A stretch of 64,000 bases of DNA from Hortaea werneckii (Eukaryota > Ascomycota > Dothideomycetes > Mycosphaerellales > Teratosphaeriaceae): assembly GCA_037044905.1 (NCBI GenBank), contig JBAOKB010000048.1, positions 434,001 to 498,000 on the forward strand, written 5' to 3'. Within the stretch, counting starts at the first letter, position 1. Each line of letters starts with the position of its first letter. Positions 45,114-57,025 of the stretch are shown piece after piece. The position numbers were made by a program, and so were the translations under genes. The notes below the pieces were generated by a model, which was not told where the DNA came from, searched no databases, and saw only the letters and a program-made list of their open reading frames with translations.

Positions 45114-46050
45114 ATGGACATTAAGCATTCACGCCGCATACTCTGTCTTGGCCCGCCTAACAGTAAGGTTTTAGATGTCATCGGTGATCTGACAGGAAGT
45201 GCACCTTCGCCCCACGAGAATGGATCCACCGCGGGCTTGACGCATGAATGGGAGGTCAAGAATGCATATTACAGCGCACGCGTACCGATCTGGGTGGACG
45301 AGATATCAGATGTTGCCGAGTGGAAGGAGGAGTTCCTAAAGCCGGAAGCTAAAGAGGTGGTTGAAGCTGTAGGGGCATGGGTATACTGCTTCCGCAAGTC
45401 GGCCAACGGACACGTACATGAGGATGTAGAAGGTGTCATGAAGGCCATACAAGAGGTTGTAGAGAAGCACACAGAAGATCTGGGGTTGGAGAGCTTGCTG
45501 CTCGCCGTAGCTGTCCCTGAATCTGATGAGGCGTCACACCCAGCTGGAGCAGACACGAGTCACGATGATTGGGAGGATCTCTGCTTGCCCTACGGCTTCG
45601 AGTATATTGACTACGCTGCAAAAGGCAAGAATGAGTACGGCGAGAACACTGGCTTCGAGCGGTTGAAGGAAGCCCTCGAAGCAAATGATTGGTCTGCGCC
45701 GGACACAGAAGGCAGACGATATTGGTTTTGACGATCTGGGTCTTGACGACGATGATGACGACGAGGGCACTTTAGCTGGCATGGGAAGACGAGAAGAAGC
45801 AGAAATGACAGCGGAGCTCTTCGGCCTGAAGACGGCTCTCATGCAGGAAGAGGAAGAGGACGAGGATCACGGGCTCGAGCCGGATGCGGAAGACTTTATG
45901 ATGCCGAAACAGCAGGCTGCCGAAGTCGAGAACCTTGATCGCATGATGGGCAGGCTGATGGCGGTCAAGGAGCAAAGTGCGGATTTGCCTGAAGCGCAGC
46001 GGAAGAGGATGGCTGCGCAGGCTGTGAGGCAGCTTATGAATGATGGATGA
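45114..46050 (+). CDS. IRC6: Irc6 / alpha-gamma-adaptin-binding protein p34-like (one indel)
   Basis: Homologue of yeast Irc6 and animal AAGAB (p34), a clathrin-adaptor assembly factor with a Rab-like GTPase fold in its N-terminal half. About 311 residues in one exon. The start SRRILCLGPPNSKVLDVIGDLTG is P-loop-like but lacks the GKS/T Lys-Ser. Then WEVKNAYYSARVPIWVDE, AWVYCFRKS, and LPYGFEYIDYAAKG followed by GFERLKEALEANDW, a stretch typical of the family. An acidic linker (GLDDDDDDEG) leads to a C-terminal helix (RMMGRLMAVKEQSADLPEAQ) that in the family binds adaptins. One extra base near 45712 breaks the frame between EG and ADDIGFDD. Symbol given by family resemblance. Confidence 0.8.
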
Positions 46051-46138
46051 AGTGCAGAACGAATTATGGTTCACCATCATATCGACAATCTCAGCATCTG
46101 AAATGCTATCCTTCTCGACAAGCCTGACAAGCGCCTTC

Positions 46139-47947
46139 TTACAGCTTGTACCTGTACAGTGGACTTTTGTCGCCCATGCGATTCAGTTGCTCCTCATTGT
46201 ACCTGGCGTGGATCTCGTCTTCGGTCATCGAATCCCTTTTCTTGTTGATACTCCAGTACGACCACTCTAGCACGAGCGTGCTGATCAGCACTGCGGCAGA
46301 GAGCCCGATGCCAATTCCAAAGCCTGTGGGATACCCTGCCTCTTCTTCGCTGTCCAGGAACATGTACGAGCCCAGGATCCCGCCACTGTTTCCAATGCAG
46401 ATGTTCAGAGCAATACCCATTGCACGTTTAGTGTCGCCAGCTAGGTTGCCGGAGATCCAAGCGCTGCCAGCCGGGTTGGTTGGATACTGACCCATACAAA
46501 TGAGCATTACGCCGATGTAACAAGCCGGGATCTGGTGTCTGATGTCCTTCGCAAGCGGAAATAAGATGCAGAAGCCGATCAGGACGAGTGTCATTGGTCC
46601 CAAGATAAACGGCATGCGCCATTGATAGCGGTCTGCGAGTTTGGAAAAACTGATTGCGGCAATTGCACCGGCGACATAGGGTGGAATGGTCAGGAGCTGA
46701 GCTTGCGAAGAGGTGTAGCCCATCGATTTGGTGATGGAGGGCATGGTAAATTTGAGACCTATTTGACTGTGAGCCTCAGATACAATACTTCAGAGCGGTG
46801 GCCTCAAAGGTATGCAATGCTTGTTTGCTCGTCATAAGGGCTAGGTCATGAGATCACTCACCGTATGCACATACAGAGGCCGTGAATAGGATGAAGGCTT
46901 GGAGATAGACCTTATAGTCTGTCAGTAGGTCGGTCAAGTATGACCACTTGAACTTCTCGGTAGCCTCCATGCTTGAGCGGCCGCCTTCCTTGATGTAGGT
47001 CTGGATCTCCAAATAGCGGATTTCCTCGGCACTCAGCCATCTCTTCGAAAGTGCTGGGGTATCTGGCATGACGAAGAAGCAGGCGATGCCAATCAGTACT
47101 GTCGCAATACCCTCGAGGAGGAAGATCCATGCCCAGCCAGCCTTGCCACCAACGCCGTCCATCTTGGCGATGGCAAATGCTAGTAGGCCAGAGAACGCGC
47201 CGGATAGAGCACTTGCGCAGTAGAAGAGCGCGATGCGGGTCTGGACTTGTCTCTGCGCATACCATCGAGTGATAAGGTCTGGATGATAGATTTGTTAGCC
47301 CATTCTTTCACAAAATCATGGAGAAGACAGAACGCTGTGCGCATTCAAAGCACGTACAGACGGCGCCAGGGAAGAAACCAGCTTCACAAACAGCAAGCAC
47401 AACGCGGCACGCCATCAAGCCGCCAAAATCCTTACACAGGCCCGTCAAGGTCATGGTGATGCCCCATGATACCACAAGGATGCCCAAATACGTTGAAGGT
47501 CGCTTGAATCTCTTGAGAATGATGTTGGATGGGACTTCCAGCAGGATATACGGGATGAAGAAGATGGAAACACTGTAATGGATGTCAGCATCAATAATCA
47601 CTCACATCGTAAGCGTACGGGAAGTCTTGTGTCCACTTACGCAATGTTGTACTGGATCCCGCTCATATTCAAATCATCCAACATGCCTTCAATTTTTGCA
47701 TTCCAATATTGGCGCGATCGATATGAGCACATAGATACAGCAGGGCTAAGACCGGGACCAGGCGAAAGTCCACCTTACGGAGGAGCTTGTTATGTTTCTC
47801 CTTCGAAAAGCTTTCGAAGAACTCGGCATCCTCGTTGGAAAGACCGATCCTAGCATGCTTGTTGTCGTATACTACTTCAAACACAGACGTCTTTTCGATG
47901 TCTTTGCCGATCGTCGCAATGGAAACCTGGTCATGCTCGGGGCCCAT
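46139..47947 (-). CDS. MFS permease of the anion:cation symporter (Dal5/Tna1-like) family (one indel)
   Basis: Twelve-helix plasma-membrane transporter for small organic anions such as allantoate, ureidosuccinate or nicotinate. Exons in coding order: 47641-47947, 47358-47572, 46862-47278 and 46139-46758; introns are 68, 79 and 103 nt. About 519 residues. Visible features: an N-terminal cytosolic stretch, DFRLVPVLALLYLCAHIDRANIG in TM1, LEVPSNIILKRFKRPS, CRVVLAVCEAGFFPG in TM4, RWYAQRQVQTRIALF and NPAGSAWISGNLAGDTKRA near TM10. One base is missing near 47692 (ANIG / NAKIEGMLDDL). The substrate cannot be read from sequence; its place next to UreD suggests, but does not show, uptake of a nitrogen compound. 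Confidence 0.85.
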
Positions 47948-48876
47948 CTTGTCGGACAAGAAGATCTTGTACGTGACCAGGGATATCTCTCCACTTTTTA
48001 CTTCGCAGGCCTTAATCGGAATCTTGCTGTGCATTCGCCGCAAGAGCTGGAGAACGTGGTCCTGACGCGCATGTTATACCACCGCTGGCGCCGCAAAGCA
48101 TCGCTGGCGCCCCGCACCATGGCTACCACCCCATAACACCTTGTGTCTCGTATGAGGCTAGATCGACCCAATGCGGGGCCATGGGCCTGCTAGGTGGCTC
48201 AGGTGGTTTGCTACGATAGTATAACCTGCGCTTGCGAGTGCCAGCATGACTGGCAGGCTTTGTGGCTTGCAAGGAGTGAAAGACTAAAAAGCGGATACGA
48301 ATCAGAGAGGTTTCCGCCAAACATAAAAGGCCCATCGCCTTGTTGCCGTCAGTGCGCGATGGCGGAATCATGCACGGCGGAGGCGGAACTTTATCCGCAG
48401 GAGAGGGGTCGGGTGGGGTGATCTGGAAGGTTTGACGATAAGACACCTCACACTCGCATACTATTCTCCATTATCCGCTTGTAGCGCTCTTATAGGGTAC
48501 TCCATTGCACTCGCTTCAGCCAGGTGAGGCGACGATCCGATACTGCGTCTGACTTGTCTATGCGGGACCGAACATGCAAGAATGACCAACAAGAGATGAT
48601 TTGGTTTTCGCGTTCTAATCGACGATAGATACCGTAGAACACTGCTACAATGTCTCTTCCGTGTCAAAATTGAATGTGCACAACGTGACTACAACATGGT
48701 CCCGACAGAAGCTTGGACATCAGTGATTATGCCCAAAAGTATTCGTTGAAATCAAGACATGATACCAGCTTCGTGGTATAGGCTTGTACTCTGTGATTTT
48801 GTATGAATGAGCACTTATAAGCCAGGAAGGTAGGCGAGTCCAATAGCTTGCATTTGCGAGGTCAAAGCCTGTTGCT
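47948..48876. other. Permease upstream region and UreD 3' flank
   Basis: 929 bases between two minus-strand genes. It includes CCGCCAAACATAAAAGG, TGGCGCC and GCCATGGG strings near 48100-48330, none matching a site I can name, including GATA-type nitrogen sites at a density above background. No ORF with homology. Confidence 0.45.
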
Positions 48877-49878
48877 TCAACGGAGACAGAGCATGCCCTC
48901 TCTCCAAATTCCTGGATCAAGCTGCCCTCTTCTCCAGCATGCTCTTTAACCACCTCTTGCCTCCTTCGACGCTTTTCGCACCAAACTTGACTACTACACA
49001 TCCTCGGACAGCAGCAGAGGACCACAGTAACCCGTCTGCAACCTCTTGCTTATGTCTCACTGAACGCCTGACAGATGCGGCATCACTTTCGTCGTGGCCA
49101 TCATCGCTCCAGTATCCCAGCGCCTGCCTCCAATACGTGGCACAGCCTTAAATTCGTCCATGAAAAATTGACCCAGCCGTCTAAAAAGTTGCCCGTGTAC
49201 GATGAGCGTACCAAATGCCGCAAGACCATGCATACGTTCGGAAATGCTTCCAGACTTCCCGTAGTCATCCAAGAGTACGTTGTCGCGCAGGAGAAGCCTT
49301 TTCCTGCCGTCAGGTAGATGGAAGTAGACCTCGTTGCGGCTGCCATAGCGGGAAAAAGACCAGTCTTCGCCATTCGCAGGCCTACCATTGCAAACCCAGT
49401 CCAGAACACATAGGTTCGCCGCACTATGTACACCGTTGGCAGGAAGCAAGATATTGTAGGTCTGCGACTGCTCAAAGGAGCTGTGTGCAAATGGCTGCAC
49501 AGGATCCGGGAGGTAGCATAGTGCTGACTCAGGCGCCAGATCTACATTCATGGTCTGCTTGCTGATGGTCTGTCGATCCGGTGCTTTGAATAGCTTTGTG
49601 CTGCCCTGCGTGAGCAGCACAAGCCGAGTGGTAGTTTCAAGAGTCACATTTAGATTGATGCTATCGCCAGCGACAAGCCCGCCACCATAAGTCAGGAGAT
49701 ACACAGTATGCACAAGCTTCGGGTCTTCATTATTGGAACGCGTCGGGGCCGGTGACACCAGCTTGAGAGGATATTGATAGCTCGCAGTCCTCAGGCGCGG
49801 GGTGTCTGGTGGCAGCAGGGACAGGTGTATTGTTCCATTGCCAGGTGTTGCGGCAGTGGTGAGGAAAGGGTTGGACAT
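48877..49878 (-). CDS. ureD: Urease accessory protein UreD (three indels near the C-terminus)
   Basis: Scaffold that binds apo-urease with UreF and UreG for nickel insertion. Start ATG 49878 (MSNPFLTTAATPGNG). Family blocks: HLSLLPPDTPRL, YQYPLKLVSP, VHTVYLLTYGGGLVAGD, LVLLTQGSTKLFK, LCYLPDPVQPFA, VLDWVCNGRPANGE and MHGLAAFGTLIVHG. The first 265 codons are intact. Then bases appear missing near 49070, 48933 and 48893; in the other frames GLLWSSAAVRGCVVVKFGA, EEGSLIQEFGERA and a short CL-type end are found, the usual UreD C-terminus. Total length would be about 334. I read these as assembly indels. Loss of UreD would abolish urease activity, so a true mutation would matter. Confidence 0.87.
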
Positions 49879-50283
49879 TGCTGTCCAGAAGGATGAGCGC
49901 TATCGCAGAAGCATTGCGGATGTTACCTGTGTTCCAAGACTTCAGTGGCTCGACGCTGTATGATGGACCAGATGTGACAAACTGAATAATGTCGTTATCG
50001 CTCTTCGGACCATGGCCTGCTGGAAAAGGAAGTAGCGCAACGCAAGTATGCCTCAGGCTTGCAGCTTCCGGCCCCACCTCCAAGTCGCGGTCGCGTCTCC
50101 AGATCATCAACATTTAGGTAGCAGCGTCGGGATCACGCGTGTTAAGGTACGGTATCAAGTACGCGACGCGCGCGCATCATATGATCTGTTGACTCGGGCA
50201 CCGCAACGTACAATCGACCGTCCCGTTTTTTGCGGCGCGTGCGCAATTACAAACGCGTCTGAACGCGATCCGACTGCGACTGG
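49879..50283. promoter_or_regulatory. Divergent promoter region, UreD / SCC3
   Basis: 405 bases between opposed start codons. A GC-rich part near 50160-50250 (ACGCGACGCGCGCG) includes ACGCGACGCG, close to the ACGCGT MluI cell-cycle box that controls S-phase genes in fungi. Resemblance only; no exact MCB match was found. Confidence 0.45.
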
Positions 50284-53200
50284 ATGCCCGGACGATTGGT
50301 CGAGATGTCCGACGACGAGAGCACCACCATGGCAACTGAGCCGCCTAAGCGCGCTTCAGGGCGTATAAGGAAGCAGCCTGAAATGTACACCGCGAGTCCA
50401 TATGCCAGCAGCGGGAAGCGAAAGAGAAGCAACGAGAACGAGACACATGGCGAGGACCAATCACAAGACGGCGACGAGCCAGAAGAGTCAGACGATGAGA
50501 TGGACGAGGAGCCCGATGAAGAGGAGCTCCGTGAGCAGAGGAGGGCCGCGCGTAAGCCCAGGGGCAGCGCACCAAAGAAGCCAGCACAGAAGAAGCCTAA
50601 GGTAAATGGCGCGTCACTTCCCATCAGAGGAACTTCAGGAAACAAGAAAAAGTCTACGAAAAAGGCGAAAGCTTTTAATCTTGCGGACGCCGAGTCAGCC
50701 GGTGGACTTTTCGCAGAGTCTTTGCAAGTGGCGAGGCATTGCAGGATCTGGCCGGACAATGGCTTCGTCGATTCAACGACCACGAATCAAAAGCGCTGGC
50801 AGAGGTCGTCAATTTCGTGTTGAGATGCGTAGGCAGCGAAGGAGAAGTCACGGATCACGACATCGAGGATCCAGATGCGGCTACGAACAAGCTAGACGAC
50901 TTGCGCGCAGATTATCAGGCCTCAAATCCAACTGAATACCCACTGATTGCGAAAGGCAAAGTTTCCAGCAACCTATCGAGCTGCCATTACTGGGTTCTTC
51001 CATTCCCTGATTAAAGCAATGGCGGTCGACGGCGTACTGTACAACAACCCTGTACTAATGGAGAACGTGCAAATTTGGATATCGACGATGTCCTCAGCAC
51101 CCAATCGAGCGTTCAGACACACAGCCACTGTCGTTGCGCTTTGCATTGTGACCGCCCTCTGCGAGGTAGCCCGCGAAAGTACAGAAGACATCGCGATCGG
51201 CCAACGCCAAGCGGAGACTGAAAAGAAGAAATCAAGAGTCAATCAAGCGCGGGTGAAGCAAATCGAACAGGGTGTGAGAGAGAAGAAAGAGGCATTCGAG
51301 ATCGTCGAACCGCAGTTGAAGGACTGGTTCGACATCGTCTTTATCCACCGCTACCGCGATGTTGATCCTCTTATTCGTCGCGACTGCATGGTTGCTCTCG
51401 GTGACTGGATAGCAACCATGCCGGATACCTTTTTCGATGGGCAGCATCTGAGGTATCTAGGTTGGGTCCTGAGTGACACTTCCTCAGCCACGCGGCTTGA
51501 GGTTCTGAAGCAGCTACATCGTCTCTACAAAATCCAAGATATGCTCGGAGGGTTGAAGACATTCACGGAAAAATTCAGACCTCGAATGGTCGAAATCGCC
51601 ACCACGGACGCCGAGACTAATGTCCGAGTTGCTGGTATTGAGCTTCTGGATCTTCTGCGTGAAAACGGACTGCTGGAAGCGGATGACGTGGACGCAGTAG
51701 GCCGTTTGATTTTTGATGCCTGACCCCAAAGTCCGCAAAGCTGTTGCTGGCTTCTTCGCCGAGAATGTCACCGATTATTACAACTCCAAAGTCGAAGATC
51801 TCGGCGGTCAAGAAAGCCTTGAAGAATCACTGCCCGAAGTTGGGGAAGATGACATTGAAGCACCTCGACTGGAATGGATAAAGCTCAAGTCTCTTGCCGA
51901 GCTACTTCAAACCTACGACACTGATGTTCCGTTGCCAAGTCAAATAGAGCGAAATCGAGCTGATGGCAGCCTCTCACTACAACTTGGTATTGGTGAATCG
52001 CGGTTCACTCTTGCAGCGGACGTGCTCTTTGAGAAGATTGACGAGATTCAAGACTGGCAGATGCTAGCTGGCTACCTTCTTTTCGACCACTCATCTGGTG
52101 TCGCAAGTCGAGCGGCCGACGACCCAGCATCGCAGTTGAAAAGCGAGACCGTACTAGCGGAGAAGGAAGAAGCCATACTTATCGAAGTCTTACATACTAG
52201 CGCCAAGCGCACTCTGACAGATGATGCCGAAAAGATATCCGCCCCCAAGAGCAAGCTCACCAAGAAGCAGAAAGATCAAATCGAGGAGGAACAGGAGGAG
52301 ACGGCTCGTAAACTTGCCAATCTCATTCCGAAACTTCTGAAGAAATTCGGTGATACGCCAAGCACAGCCGCTGCGGTTTTGAGAGTGGAGGCTGTCCTCA
52401 GCCTGCCAGCTCTGGCAAACCTGAGGCAAGACTCAGCCACATATAGCGCTTTATTGGATGATGTGCGAAAGCAGTTCATGTCGCACGGTTCCGATGAGGT
52501 GCTGGCTCCAGCAAGCGATGCGATCTTGCGGAGCCAAGTCGTATGGGGAGCTTGATGACCTGACTGAAGAGAAGGTAGCCGCTCTTTGGGAGGATGTGAT
52601 TAATAACCTCGCGGAGCTGTTGAACCCGGAAACGATCACTGTCCGTGGCGTCGCCTCTTCTGAAGAGTTGATTGCTTTGAGCAACAACATTCTGCGCATT
52701 CTTCGCTTGTCCAGTGTCTCGAATTGCATCCCTTCCTTGGAGGACAGTAGCGTCGCTGCAAAGAACGACGCATCAGGCGTCGATTACCAAGGTGCAATCG
52801 ACTACATCATTGCCCTTCCGCAGCGAGCTGTTCACTCTAGTGGCCCATCCCCTGATCCTGATGAAGCCGCGCTCGAGGATGAAATCGCTGCTCGAGCTGC
52901 AGAAGCTGCGTTGTTCTACTGGAGATGGAAGCTGAAGGATGTGATTGCTACAGTAACTTCATCGAACAGTGGCATTCCTATGGATGAGCTCGAGGCGCTC
53001 GCTACGCGTCGCGATGCGTATGTCGCCAACATTGAATCTGCTTTGGAGTCCAGAAAGCCCGGAGCAGATGTCACCGTCAGGCTTGCAGGCCATGTGCTGG
53101 ATCTCTATTCATCCTCGATGACACTGAAAGATATTCGTCCGAAACCTGGCGCCAATGACGATTACACGGTCCTTGCTATGGATATGACCCCAGAACTACA

Positions 53201-53852
53201 GAAGCAGATCATTGCCATCTTTGCTGCTGCAGAGAAGCATTACGCCAAAATGGCGGGGAAGAAGCTTGAAGAGGCCGGTGTCGACGAAGAAGATGAGGAT
53301 GCTATGAACGAGGATCCCATGTCTGATCCGGAATCTGATGACGAAGACGAAGACGACGCAGCACAGACCCAGACTCAAGCTTCTCAGCAGCGCAAAGAGT
53401 CGAAATTGCTCAACACACTGCTTGCTGAGCAGCGACTATGCATGCTGACCGGCAAAATCGTTCATGCGCTGCTAGCTAATGCTCTGGACTTTGACGCGGT
53501 TCGCAAGCGTCTTGAACGGAACAAGGGGAAGCTAGGCCACAATTTCAAAGAAGTGCTTGCTTATCTTGACATCGACGGATTGAAGAAGAAAGCCAAGTCG
53601 AAGGCTAATGGCAAGGTTAAGAAGCCTGCTGCCAATGGCGTCGGTACCAAAGCCAAGGCTGGCCCAAAGAGCAATGCTATAGTGGCTGAAGATGAAATGG
53701 AGGACGAGATAGAAGACCCTGAGGCTGAAGACGAGGAGGAACTGAGACGCAGAGGCCTTGTCGAGGACAATGAGCGGGAGCCGGAGCCGGACGCTGAAGA
53801 GGATGGGGCTAATGCTGAGCAAGGTGAAGAGGAGAGCGTGATGGGTGACTAA
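50284..53852 (+). CDS. SCC3: Cohesin subunit Scc3/Irr1 (STAG family), four indels
   Basis: HEAT-repeat subunit of the cohesin ring that binds Scc1/Rad21 and DNA; needed for sister-chromatid cohesion. About 1189 residues, no introns seen. Residues 1-130 are charged and basic (KRASGRIRKQPEMYTASPY; a nuclear-type KKPAQKKPK). The STAG domain follows (FRHTATVVALCIVTALCE, QPQLKDWFDIVFIHRYRD-like, DCMVALGDWIATMPDTFFDG, LGWVLSDTSSATRLEVLKQL), then a long HEAT solenoid and an acidic C-terminus. A base is missing near 50730 and bases are extra near 50946, 51719 and 52535. All four junctions fall in sequence that otherwise reads straight on. The ATG at 50305 is an alternative start. As SCC3 is essential, error is the likely cause. 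Confidence 0.9.
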
Positions 53853-54677
53853 GTGGAGATATGGCGAGCATTATACCCCTACGCGTTCTTTTTGACCTTC
53901 TTTCTTTCGCTGCACATGCCGTCACTGCGTTGCTTTTGTGGAGGTGTATGGATATGAAGTGGTAGCGCTGGCGCGATTGTGTATTTAAGCATAGTTCAAG
54001 ATGCTGACATGGCGCCGAAGCTGTTCATCTCTATATGATAATATTCAAGGGGAGGAAGGCATGGTTATACTCGACCTGGCCATTACCACCTCAACGTCTC
54101 TTTTCTGTTGCTCTCTTTCGTATCAATGCTCGTGTGGGTTACAAGCAATGAACAGCCTGGGATGGCAGTGCATGTAGCGAATCATTTAAAGGTATTGGAT
54201 GTTACTTCGAATTTTCATATCAGAACCTCTTCATATGGCCTTTGAATTCTATCAGCAGCTGGAGGCTATAAAGATCCGAGTCCGAATACTGCCAGTGCCT
54301 ACATAGTAAAGCGCAATGATCACATTACTCAGCCGCCCTTGTGCTTATCGCAGAGGAGCTCAGCGCGGGCTTGCTCCAGGCGAAATTCGGGCAACTTCTT
54401 GTCTCAAGGGAAGCATCATGATTGCTCGGCCAGACAAGATATGGCCTTCGCGAGCTTGATTAGGTGCTTATATAGGTACATTAAGTGGGCCAGTGCCGCC
54501 GGTTCGAGGTCTTAAAAGTCGACCGAGGAGTTCGCCTATCTACCGTTATCGCCTACGACTCCTCTTCTGCGTTCGACCGGGTCACGTACCCGGCCATACC
54601 TGGGCACAATGGCATTTTAGCATTCCACAGCGTTGGCGGTTGTATCGTCCTGGAAGTCACCGCAACCTTTCCACAAG
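53853..54677. other. Intergenic region SCC3 / FAD oxidase gene
   Basis: 825 bases with the SCC3 3' UTR and the next promoter. A plus-strand ORF at 54485 overlaps the first exon of the oxidase in another frame and is not called. CTTATATAGGTACATT near 54470 is a weak TATA-like candidate. Confidence 0.45.
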
Positions 54678-56494
54678 ATGGTTCTTCCAGCATCAAATCC
54701 AACAAAGTCCTATTGGATTGAAGCCGCGGAATCGCCCTTGCGCCACCATCATTCAACTGAGACCCTGCCAGAAAGCGTCGATGTGGTCATTGTTGGCGCT
54801 GGATATGCCGGCGCAGCAACGGCATACTGGATTCACAAGGTGTGTGGCTCCCACCTCCGCATAGTCCAGGTCATAAGCTGATGAGGCCTTTTCAGTACAC
54901 AGCTGCAGCTGCCACGCAGCCTCAAGTAGCGATCCTAGAGGCACGAGATGTCTGTGGATGTGCAACGGGACGAAATGGTAATTACGCCCTTGGATGCTGT
55001 GGTGGCAAAATTCACTCTGCAAGGAGCTGACCATCTGCAGGCGGACAACTGAGGCCCCATCTATACTCCCGCTACCCAGCTTGGGCGGAGCGATTTGGTC
55101 CAAATGGTGCAATGGAGCTCATTAGGCATGAAATGGCCCATCTAGCTGCATTTGATCAGCTAGCGCAGGAGGAAGGCATTGTCGAAGAGACGTGCTTGGG
55201 GTTTGGTGAGACATTTGATGCTGCAATGACTGAGGAAGCTTGGACACGTCTCAAACGAGCTCTTGAAATGATGCGAGCAGACCATGGCGACAAAAATGAC
55301 ATTGTCAAGTCGTGCAGGCTGATAGAGGATGCGTGCGAAGCACAAAGCTTCACTCAGATGAAGGACTGCATAGGAGCCGTAGTACATCCAGCGGGCCAAA
55401 TGTGAGTATCACTGCCTACTTTGATCGATCCGATTATCTGATTCGAGAACAGCTGGCCTTACAAGTTCATCCATGCGATTCTTCGAATTCTTTTGGAAGC
55501 TGGCAATCTCAACTTGCAAGCTCATACTCCGGTTGAAACATCTCCGATAGGGGAGATGATGGCTGGATCAATGTCAAGACTGATCGCGGTAGCATTCGTA
55601 CCCGAGCGGTCGTCCATGCGACAAATGCATTTGCCTCCCATCTACTGCCAGAGTTTGAGAAGTTGATCAAGCCTGAAATCTCTACGTTGGCTGCGATTTC
55701 AGCTCCATCAAGGTTCATTAAGCACACGGGTGCGCAGCATTGGGACAGCACTGTCAATGTAAGCCGTCCTTCACGAGGATCTTGAAGCGCAGTTCACTGA
55801 CCGAAGGCAGAACTACCATCTCCAACTTCCACGCCACACAACGCTATAATCCTAGGCGGAGGCCGACAATTCTGGTACATCGGCCTGATCAGTGCTTCCT
55901 CAGTGCACGCGATGATGAGCAGATACTCGGCATCGCTCAGTTCTTCGAATCTTGGCCAGCTTCAGATGTTGTGGGTGGTTCTGCTCAATCCCTGCCAAGC
56001 TTGCAATGCCCGAGGATCAAGGTGGCTATTGGACTGGAGGTGAGTTGGGCTACGATGGATTCTTGCTGGCAGTGACTGATTCCATGAAACAGTCGAAACC
56101 TCGAACGCCGATTCGTTTCCGTTCGTTGGAGCTGTACCGAGTTGAGAAGGGCATTTTGTTGCTGCGGGCTTTGCTGGGCATGGTATGTTTCTCTTTTTGC
56201 AAGCAGTAACGATACACTAATCGGGCTCGTCTAGGCATGCCTCGCATCCTGCTCTCAGCCGCTCACATCGCGCCTCTAATCCTACAATCGATCGGTGCAG
56301 AGCATACAAAGCCAGAGCTTGCCAAAAGGCATCCGGCATTGCCGAAGCCCTTCTTGGCTACCGCAGAAAGAATCGATAACCTGCAGAGCAGTGATTGGCA
56401 GAAAAAGGCAGCTGCGTACAGGCAGTCTTGCGGGGAGAGTGCGGCCAAACCCTTCTGCAGAGATGCCAGAAGCATGCCAACGTGGGCTAATTAA
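54678..56494 (+). CDS. FAD-dependent oxidoreductase (DAO family), several indels and one in-frame stop
   Basis: Flavoprotein oxidase or dehydrogenase of the D-amino-acid/glycine-oxidase fold. Seven exons: 54678-54839, 54896-54977, 55041-55401, 55453-55758, 55811-56039, 56093-56182 and 56235-56494; all introns are 51-63 nt with GT-AG ends. The Rossmann motif is VVIVGAGYAGAATAYW. Then CATGRNGGQLRPHLYSRYP, IGAVVHPAGQIWPYKF, AVVHATNAFASHLLPEFE and ILGGGRQFWY. The end has AAGFAGHGMPRILLSAAH, where the substrate- and flavin-binding loops meet. About 490 residues. Bases appear missing or extra near 55535, 55848 and 55975. Unlike the other genes it also has a TGA (PS-stop-EGHFVAAGF, near 56145) where Arg (CGA) would be expected. 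It may be a recent pseudogene. Confidence 0.72.
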
Positions 56495-57025
56495 GGTGGA
56501 TTGTAGAACTTCAAAGTCAAATTATACGTATGAGGTCGTAAATTTCTCCTTTTGTCAATCTTTCCTTCCAAGTCATCACTAGGAATGAGTACAGTCCGAC
56601 CTTCCTGTAAGCATCACAACGCTTGAACACATCTTATCGCTATGAAGAAAGTACTGCTACATCAAATGTGACGTACCGTAGCGCACAGAGCAAGAAAAGC
56701 TAACGAGAATCATCAACATGGAGGATATTGCTAGTCGCCGGATGCTTAGAGCGCAGACCGTAATTCATTCGACTCGAGCAGTTCAACATTGCGAGTTGAC
56801 GAAGATGATTTTGTCTTCAATCTCAACGATTATGAGACTGCTAGGGATGATGACTTCTATTATCGTCCGTTGCTTGGAGAGCGTGTTCACCTCATGTACG
56901 ATGGTGTTTATTGCATTTGTATACTTGTATCCGAACTATGTCATCACCTCCGTAGAAAGACAATCGGTTTCAAATCCGTCCAAACGCAACACAAAGTTGT
57001 GGTTTTGCCGTCTCCCACTCTCCGC
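56495..57025. other. Convergent 3' region, oxidase / UNC93-like gene
   Basis: 531 bases between two facing stop codons. The minus-strand gene may extend slightly into it. No RNA gene, repeat or additional ORF with homology recognised. Confidence 0.45.

Noticed and set aside
50160..50250. MluI cell-cycle box in the UreD/SCC3 promoter
   Set aside because: Only partial matches (ACGCGACGCG); no exact ACGCGT was found, so it is not called as a site.
12100..52540. Programmed ribosomal frameshifting as an explanation for the broken frames
   Set aside because: The jumps occur in unrelated genes, in both directions, at sites without a shared slippery heptamer, up to five per gene. Sequence error explains all of them more simply.
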